Source: JBBSJV01 sp038256935
GTDB taxonomy: Bacteria > Patescibacteriota > JACMRA01
Direction of reading: 5' to 3'
Assembly: GCA_038256935.1 (NCBI GenBank)
Contig: JBBSJV010000039.1
Location: 1-12,485, forward strand
Length of the DNA: 12,485 nucleotides
Each line of letters opens with the position of its first letter. Position 1 is the first letter of the stretch. Below are positions 8,070 through 12,485 of the stretch, one piece after another. The notes beneath the pieces are model-generated. The model saw only the letters and a list, made by a program, of their open reading frames with translations. It was not told the origin of the DNA and did not search any database. Position numbers and translations under genes: made by a program.

Positions 8070-9341
8070 TTAAAGAAACAAGGTTTGCGATCTGTCAGGA
8101 CCAAAAGAAACAATGCTGATTTTACACCCTAGATAGGCTTCTGTGAATTTGATAAAATCTAAAAGCGTTTTAGGAAGATCTTTTATAGAAGTGATTTGTG
8201 AAGGTAGTTCTTCCCAGCCGGTAAGATTTTTGTAAATTGGTTTAGCAGCTCTAAAATCACTTAGCTTGAGAGGGAATTGCTCAGTTTGAACTCCATTTAT
8301 TTCATAGGCAATACAAACTGGCACAGACTCCATGCCTGATAAAATATCAAATTTGGTAAAGGCAAGTTCAGTAAGTCCATGGGCTTGTACGGCTTGTTTG
8401 AGATGGACTAGATCCAGCCAACCTACCCTTCTTGGCCTACCGGTTGTGGTGCCAAATTCATTACCTTTGATACGCAAATCTGCAGCTTCTTTTCCAAACA
8501 GTTCTGTAGGTAAAGGACTTTGCCCCACCCTTGATAGATAGGCTTTGGAGACGCCAATGATCCTTGGTTTTTTATCAGGTACAACGCCACTTCCAACATA
8601 CCCGTAGCCTGCAACGTTATTTGAGCTGGTGGTATGAGGGTAGACTCCGTAATCAGGATCCAAAGCTATCCCTTGAGCTCCTTCAAGCAGGATTTCCTTG
8701 TTATCTTTTTGGGCCTGCCAGACTTCTAATTCTGTATCGCAAATGTATTTTTCAAGCTGTTTTCCAAGTCCCAAAAGATCATTATATATTTGCTCTTTAT
8801 CTAATTTTACTGGGTTTTTGTAGACTTCATTGAGTAGTAATTGGTGGCCACTTATCAAAATTCCAATCTTTTCTTTGAGTACTTGTGGGTCAATCAGATC
8901 TATAACACGAATTCCATTTCTAGCTGCCTTATCACTAGAGACTGGAGCAATCCCCCGGCGAGTACTTCCTGCGCCAAGCTTTCCCTGGCTATCAGAGACT
9001 GCACCGTCCAAAATTTGATGACTTGGTAATATCACATGGGCCCTACCACTCAGGCCAAGGTTTATTTCCATGCCTCGACCAACAAGTCCTTGGATTTCTT
9101 GAAGTAATACTACAGGATCAACTAAACACCCTGCCCCAATGATCACTCTTTTTCCAGGATACAAAACCCCTGATGGTAATAAATGAAGCTTAGTAGTAAC
9201 TCCATCAACGACTAAGGTATGCCCTGCGTTGTTACCACCTTGAAATCTCACAATATATTCATTATCATTTGCAAGATAATCAACTAGCTTACCCTTCCCT
9301 TCATCTCCCCACTGAGCACCCACGATAATTGTAATTGGCAT
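8070..9341 (-). CDS. purA: Adenylosuccinate synthetase
   Basis: This 423-residue enzyme joins IMP and aspartate with GTP hydrolysis to form adenylosuccinate, the first committed step from IMP to AMP. The N-terminal signature GAQWGDEGKGK (residues 8-18) carries the catalytic Asp13; QGGNNAGHT follows with His41. Later come DKAARNGIRV, EGAQGIALDPDYGVYPHTTSSN, the substrate-binding loop GTTTGRPRRVGWLD, the guanine-binding TKFDILSG and the C-terminal FGPDRSQT. All expected motifs are in order and the length is normal, so the gene is intact. The ATG at 9339-9341 starts PITIIVGAQWG, the usual beginning. No Shine-Dalgarno sequence is seen. It lies about 27 bases downstream of the U-rich end of the structured element at 9368-9498, which may control it. 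Confidence 0.97.
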   Translation of the reverse strand: MPITIIVGAQWGDEGKGKLVDYLANDNEYIVRFQGGNNAGHTLVVDGVTTKLHLLPSGVLYPGKRVIIGAGCLVDPVVLLQEIQGLVGRGMEINLGLSGRAHVILPSHQILDGAVSDSQGKLGAGSTRRGIAPVSSDKAARNGIRVIDLIDPQVLKEKIGILISGHQLLLNEVYKNPVKLDKEQIYNDLLGLGKQLEKYICDTELEVWQAQKDNKEILLEGAQGIALDPDYGVYPHTTSSNNVAGYGYVGSGVVPDKKPRIIGVSKAYLSRVGQSPLPTELFGKEAADLRIKGNEFGTTTGRPRRVGWLDLVHLKQAVQAHGLTELAFTKFDILSGMESVPVCIAYEINGVQTEQFPLKLSDFRAAKPIYKNLTGWEELPSQITSIKDLPKTLLDFIKFTEAYLGCKISIVSFGPDRSQTLFL

Positions 9342-9367
9342 ATTTTGTAAATATTTTTTAATATAGT

Positions 9368-9498
9368 AAAAATAAAAAATTAAAGCTGCTCTTATGAAGC
9401 GCAGACCGCAACTGTTTGAGCTAAGCAGAAGTAAAATTCTTATAGGAAATGTAAAGCGAGTTTTGCGGGCAAGTGCATATGGCCAGCTTTAATTTTAC
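9368..9498 (-). ncRNA. Candidate structured small RNA, or purA leader RNA
   Basis: On the minus strand, a transcript from about 9498 would open with AAAATTAAAGCTG (9484-9496) and end with the exact complement CAGCTTTAATTTT (9376-9388), a 13-bp closing helix. This is followed by a U-rich run (six T, one A, five T) to 9368. Inside, CCGC and AACT pair with AGTTGCGG across a 2-base bulge, TATG can pair with CATA, and an AGAA/TTCT hairpin sits near the tip. A promoter lies just upstream. There is no coding frame. It matches no RNA family I can name. The closed-end shape recalls 6S RNA but is shorter and lacks features I could verify. The purA ATG only 27 bases downstream leaves a cis-acting leader or attenuator equally open. 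Confidence 0.55.
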
Positions 9499-9503
9499 TC
9501 AAT

Positions 9504-9533
9504 ATTAAAGACTTTAAACATTACCCATGTCAA
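9504..9533 (-). promoter_or_regulatory. Promoter for the structured RNA / purA
   Basis: On the minus strand a perfect TTGACA (9528-9533) and TTTAAT (9504-9509, five of six matches to TATAAT) are separated by 18 bases. The expected start, 6-8 bases on, is G9498 to A9496, which is exactly where the 13-bp closing helix begins. It lies just past the desulfurase stop codon (9539-9541). It is the best promoter match I found in the window. Confidence 0.65.
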
Positions 9534-9538
9534 ATACT

Positions 9539-10786
9539 CTATTTATAATTATTTAAGACAAACTTGATTGTCTCGATCGTTGTGTCAATGTCGCCTTTTA
9601 TATTATGCAAACCAAGGCTGATTCTAAAAGTTTGAGGGTATTTCATCTTATGTTTTAGATAATAATAGACGCAGTGATAGCCAGTTCTGCACATGATGTT
9701 TTTTTGAGCTGTATAAAAAAGCAATTGATGAGCTGGAATCTTTTCTGAATACAGGCTAACAACAGGACTATTCGGCGTAGTTAAGATTGTAAGCTCTTCA
9801 AGCTCACTTAGTCTGGAGTGAAGATAGGCAGTTAACTCATGTTCGTATTCAATAGAGTTTAAAGTATTACTACTACCGTGAATTGATGTAAACTTGGACT
9901 TATTTTTCCATTTTATAGCTTCACCTAGGCCAATTATACCTGCAAAGTTTTGAAGGCCAGGTTCTAATCTTGCCTCCATCTCAGTCTCGCCGTCTATTAA
10001 CTGGTACGAATCTAAATCATTATCACTAATAGTGCTACCACCAATTATAAACGTATCAAGCGAGGCAATTAAAGTTTTTTTCAAAATACTTACTCCAATA
10101 CTAGGTCCATACATTTTATGCCCACTTCCAAATACCCCATCCCAATCTATCCCGTGGAGCATCTGAGGATTATGCCCTAGAGTCTGACAACCATCGAGTA
10201 AAATAATCCCCCCTGCCTAATGAACGTCTCGGGTTAATTGAGCCAGGTTTTGCAGGTTTCTCCCATCAAAATTAGAACTTGAATTTACAAGCACAACTGG
10301 CTTATCAAACTGACTCTTATCATATCTTAGTTCCCCAGAGTCACTCCTCTCAAGTACTAACCTCTCTTTGTCATTTCTTTTAGCCCAAGTAATCGATGGT
10401 AAAAACACTGAGCTATGCTCTATTTCAGAAGTAATAATTTGATTAAAACTATCAGCGTTTAATTGATGTAAGACCATGTTGATTCCACTAGTGGCGTTTA
10501 GGTTAAATGCTACAGATTAGTCTATATCAGTCTTTGCAACAAGTTTTAGCAGTTCATTCCTAGTTTCAGACACTTTACGATCAACCTTCTCTCCCCAAGG
10601 GTATTTGACCCTGTGTCCGCAGGCATTGTACTGCCTGTAATATTCAGTTTCAGCATTTATCACATTATCGGGACGCAGGGTTTGGCAACCTGAATCGAGA
10701 TAAATATCATTATCGCAGATAAATGAAAAATATGACCTTGTTGAATTTCCATGCTGACTATTTAACTGCCTTTTATTCCAAAACAT
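9539..10786 (-). pseudogene. Class V aminotransferase / SufS-like cysteine desulfurase with two in-frame stops
   Basis: One continuous frame from ATG (10784-10786) to TAG (9539-9541) would encode 415 residues, the usual SufS length. It is interrupted by TAA at codon 90 (10517-10519) and TAG at codon 190 (10217-10219), with no frameshift. Both stops fall inside conserved sequence: DID-stop-SVAFNLNATSGIN (cofactor-binding region) and DVH-stop-AGGIILLDGCQ (before the PLP Asp). The PLP lysine K224 in SGHKMYGP, RLEPGLQNFAGIIGLGEA, and catalytic C372 in RTGYHC are all kept. Intact relatives take sulfur from cysteine via PLP for Fe-S cluster or thio-cofactor assembly. As written, three fragments would result, none able to work alone. 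Recent inactivation, sequencing error or readthrough are the options. No sufB, sufC or scaffold gene is nearby. Confidence 0.88.
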
Positions 10787-10865
10787 AATAAACTAATTAC
10801 ATCATGACGATCTGTCTTAAAACCTGATACGTCAACTAAGTAATGAATCTAGACTTAGAACAAGA

Positions 10866-11303
10866 CTAAGAAATATTTTGCCAATCGTACTCTATCCTTA
10901 TTGAATCAAGTTTATTTTGATAATAAATATACATGTAGTACTCTGAGGTATTATGAGCCAAAAATTCCATAAAATCTTGTAAACCAAAATATATATTTTC
11001 TACGAATTGTTGCTTACCCTCACTTCGATTTCCCTGACTGGATTCAAAATATAAGTCTAGGATTTCAAACAAAGTGGAGATGATTTGGAATAAAAAATCT
11101 GTTTGTTTGGTTGATACCAATTCTTTTGATAAATTATCAAGATTATTAGAGCTCTCTTCATCCAAATTTAATAGATTTATTTTATAGCCCTTTTCTTCAA
11201 TTACTTTCCCCAAATCATCTACCTTAGATAATAACTCTACAGTTTTAGATAACATTGTGCTATTTTCTTTCTTTATACTAAAGTTTTCAGCTGCTTCAGT
11301 CAT
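10866..11303 (-). CDS. Hypothetical protein, 145 aa
   Basis: I do not recognise this protein. It is acidic, rich in Glu, Leu, Asn and Ser, with regular leucine spacing in residues 18-65 (LSKTVELLSKVDDL and LLNLDEESSNNL) that suggests helices or a short coiled coil. An aromatic C-terminal part follows (YFGLQDFMEFLAHNTSEYYMY). There is no signal peptide, transmembrane segment or metal-binding cluster. The ATG at 11301-11303 begins an open frame ending in TAG. It lies 79 bases upstream of the interrupted desulfurase on the same strand, so the two may share a transcript, and it diverges from the sigma-factor gene. Function is unknown. Confidence 0.6.
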   Translation of the reverse strand: MTEAAENFSIKKENSTMLSKTVELLSKVDDLGKVIEEKGYKINLLNLDEESSNNLDNLSKELVSTKQTDFLFQIISTLFEILDLYFESSQGNRSEGKQQFVENIYFGLQDFMEFLAHNTSEYYMYIYYQNKLDSIRIEYDWQNIS

Positions 11304-11587
11304 AATTCAATCTTAAATGAGAGTGTCTAGTCAAAACATGGCTGTCAATATTTACCCAAAGACTGCTCTACATTCGATGCCCTGGTTGATTAAAGGCTCA
11401 ATTAAGAAATTATTTTCACAACTTATAATTTGCTGATCAAAATAAAATTCAATTTTTTTGGGTAGTGACTTCTCAAGCTTTTAGATTTATTAAGAATATT
11501 AAATTGTCACGTTTTTGCAACAAATGCAACTAGTCTGGTAGAGCTTGCAAGTTCTAAACTTATTTTATATACTGACATATTATTGAT
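11304..11587. other. Divergent intergenic region, 145-aa gene / sigma gene
   Basis: These 284 bases lie between two divergent genes. The right end holds the sigma-factor promoter. The left part contains TTGAC-like boxes on the minus strand (one near 11357, another near 11335), but none has a good -10 partner at the right distance, so I do not call a promoter for the 145-aa gene. I see no open frame, repeat or RNA gene. Confidence 0.5.
11545..11573 (+). promoter_or_regulatory. Putative promoter of the ECF sigma gene
   Basis: TTGCAA (11545-11550) is followed after exactly 17 bases by TATACT (11568-11573), a five-of-six -10 box. The start would fall near 11580, leaving a leader of about 8 bases before the ATG at 11588 and no room for a Shine-Dalgarno sequence. 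It looks like a housekeeping promoter; autoregulation by the ECF factor cannot be judged from one copy. Confidence 0.5.
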
Positions 11588-12100
11588 ATGGATGCAAAAC
11601 AAATATGGGAAGAGTACTACCCCAGTGTGTACGGATACTATTTTAGACGGGTCAATAATCGAGATGATGTAGAGGATCTAACTAGCATTGTAATTACAAT
11701 TTTCTTGGATAACATGTTAGATGATACTAAAACTATAGCTAATCCTCATGGATTTTTGTGGAAAGTGGCCTACAATCATTTAGCTCTTTTTATCAGGCAA
11801 AAATCCAAAAACCCCATGGCAATTGGACTTATTGACACAGATTTTGAAGTGGAGCCTGAGATTGAAGATAACCGCTCATTTCACTACCAAGAAAAAATCA
11901 AAGATCTGATGCACTGCGTCAATAAAAACCTCAAAGACATTGAGCTGGTAATCATTGAGCAAGTCATTATGCTTGATCGCAAAGCCACTGAAGTTTGTAT
12001 TGAGCTTGGATTAACTGCTGAAAACACTCGCCAAAAACTAAGTCGAAGCCTCAAAAAACTAAGACAAAGTTGCCTAGATATCTGGAAATTACATAATTAA
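11588..12100 (+). CDS. ECF-type RNA polymerase sigma factor
   Basis: This 170-residue protein has the two-domain ECF layout. Region 2 spans about residues 5-75 (YYPSVYGYYFRRVNNRDDVEDLT, then an FLWKVAYNHL stretch typical of region 2.3-2.4, which contacts the -10 element). A variable acidic linker follows at 85-100. Region 4 lies at about 108-165 with a helix-turn-helix in ATEVCIELGLTAENTRQKLSRSLKKL for -35 recognition. It would direct polymerase to a small regulon in response to a signal. There is no region 1.1 or 3. The next gene starts 11 bases after its stop and encodes a membrane protein, the usual sigma/anti-sigma arrangement. Sequence similarity is at domain level only, so the ECF subgroup is not assigned. 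Confidence 0.85.
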   Translation: MDAKQIWEEYYPSVYGYYFRRVNNRDDVEDLTSIVITIFLDNMLDDTKTIANPHGFLWKVAYNHLALFIRQKSKNPMAIGLIDTDFEVEPEIEDNRSFHYQEKIKDLMHCVNKNLKDIELVIIEQVIMLDRKATEVCIELGLTAENTRQKLSRSLKKLRQSCLDIWKLHN

Positions 12101-12111
12101 ATTATCTATAT

Positions 12112-12485
12112 ATGACTCGCAAAAACCCATTTCAAACCCCTGACGAACTCAAACCTTGGCTAGAACTTAGCCCACAATTTATTAATGCCAAAATTCAAGG
12201 ATTTAAAAATTATAAAAAAACTAGAAACATTAAAAATTCATTATTTATGCCCTTACAAAATACAATAACTTACTTTACAAAACACGCTGTTCTAGCCTCC
12301 CTTTTACTATTTATTTCCCTGGGATCAGTTGGGACACTAGCAGCTGAAATTGCCTTGCCTGAAGAATACAAACCTTCTACAGTGATTCAAAATCTTTTTG
12401 CTTCTAATGAGCAACCTGATACTGACCCCTACACTCGCCTTGCCTTTGACGGAGAAAACGATGTGGTGAGTCTTGATGAGTGTGA
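12112..12485 (+). CDS. Putative membrane-anchored anti-sigma factor or partner (cut by right edge)
   Basis: The frame opens at ATG 12112 and runs off the window after 124 codons plus 2 bases. The first 57 or so residues are polar and basic (NPFQTPDELKPWLELSPQF, then a KNYKKTRNIKNS stretch), as expected for a cytoplasmic domain. One hydrophobic segment follows at about residues 58-80 (VLASLLLFISLGSVGTLAA), then a likely extracytoplasmic part with acidic residues. This N-in, single-pass form, 11 bases downstream of an ECF sigma gene, is the classic position of an anti-sigma factor that holds the sigma factor at the membrane. No zinc-binding HxxxCxxC motif is present in the visible part, so it is not a typical ZAS-domain protein. 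The role is inferred from context. Confidence 0.65.
   Translation, partial: MTRKNPFQTPDELKPWLELSPQFINAKIQGFKNYKKTRNIKNSLFMPLQNTITYFTKHAVLASLLLFISLGSVGTLAAEIALPEEYKPSTVIQNLFASNEQPDTDPYTRLAFDGENDVVSLDEC

Noticed and set aside
9376..9496. Integron attC-like site, because of the long imperfect inverted repeat
   Set aside because: The ends do not carry the GTTRRRY/RYYYAAC core sites, and the promoter plus U-tract fit an RNA better.
9539..10786. Recoding of the internal stops (selenocysteine, pyrrolysine or altered code)
   Set aside because: Selenocysteine uses TGA, pyrrolysine uses TAG only, and TAA ends several intact genes here. No recoding system explains both stops.
11534..11560. tRNA D-arm-like sequence TGGTAGAGC
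   Set aside because: No acceptor stem, anticodon arm or T-arm can be built around it, and it overlaps the sigma-gene promoter.
1..12485. Alternative code with TGA as glycine (Gracilibacteria/Absconditabacteria type)
   Set aside because: Ten full-length genes contain no in-frame TGA, which would be very unlikely under that code.
1..12485. CRISPR array or insertion sequence
   Set aside because: I see no regularly spaced direct repeats and no transposase or cas gene; the only clear dispersed repeat is the 49-bp twin-hairpin pair.

Overview
This is a low-GC bacterial window. It uses the standard code: the intact genes read through with no in-frame TGA and end in TAA or TAG. Genes are short and tightly packed, most starts lack a clear Shine-Dalgarno sequence, and several proteins have no recognisable family. 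The gene mix (galE, SDR, thioredoxin, AI-2E permease, purA, ECF sigma factor) and this style would fit a Patescibacteria/CPR genome. That placement is an inference from style; no marker gene here proves it.

Layout. (1) 1-3082, minus: a very large SF2 DEAD/DEAH helicase, cut by the left edge and split by one frameshift in an A4 run. (2) 3083-3215: a divergent promoter region. (3) 3216-6189, plus: a small polytopic membrane protein, a GalE-type epimerase, an unknown 113-aa protein and a classical SDR. The last three genes lie between two mirror-image copies of a 49-bp twin-hairpin repeat (3804-3852 and 6230-6278). (4) 6190-6477: a convergent region holding repeat copy 2, a second imperfect hairpin and an intrinsic terminator for the minus-strand genes. 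(5) 6478-9341, minus: thioredoxin, AI-2E family permease and adenylosuccinate synthetase, transcribed purA to AI-2E to trx. (6) 9342-9538: an unannotated region with a good promoter, a long-range RNA fold and a U-rich end, read on the minus strand directly ahead of purA. (7) 9539-11303, minus: a class V aminotransferase/cysteine desulfurase with every catalytic residue but two in-frame stop codons, preceded by an unknown 145-aa protein. (8) 11588-12485, plus: an ECF sigma factor and a downstream single-TM protein that looks like its membrane-bound partner, cut by the right edge.

The strongest unexplained signal is the structured RNA element at about 9368-9498. It is either a free small RNA or a purA leader. 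Next are the two nonsense codons in an otherwise intact desulfurase, the mirrored twin-hairpin repeats around the galE-SDR cassette, and the helicase frameshift. No complete new multi-gene system is demonstrable in this window.
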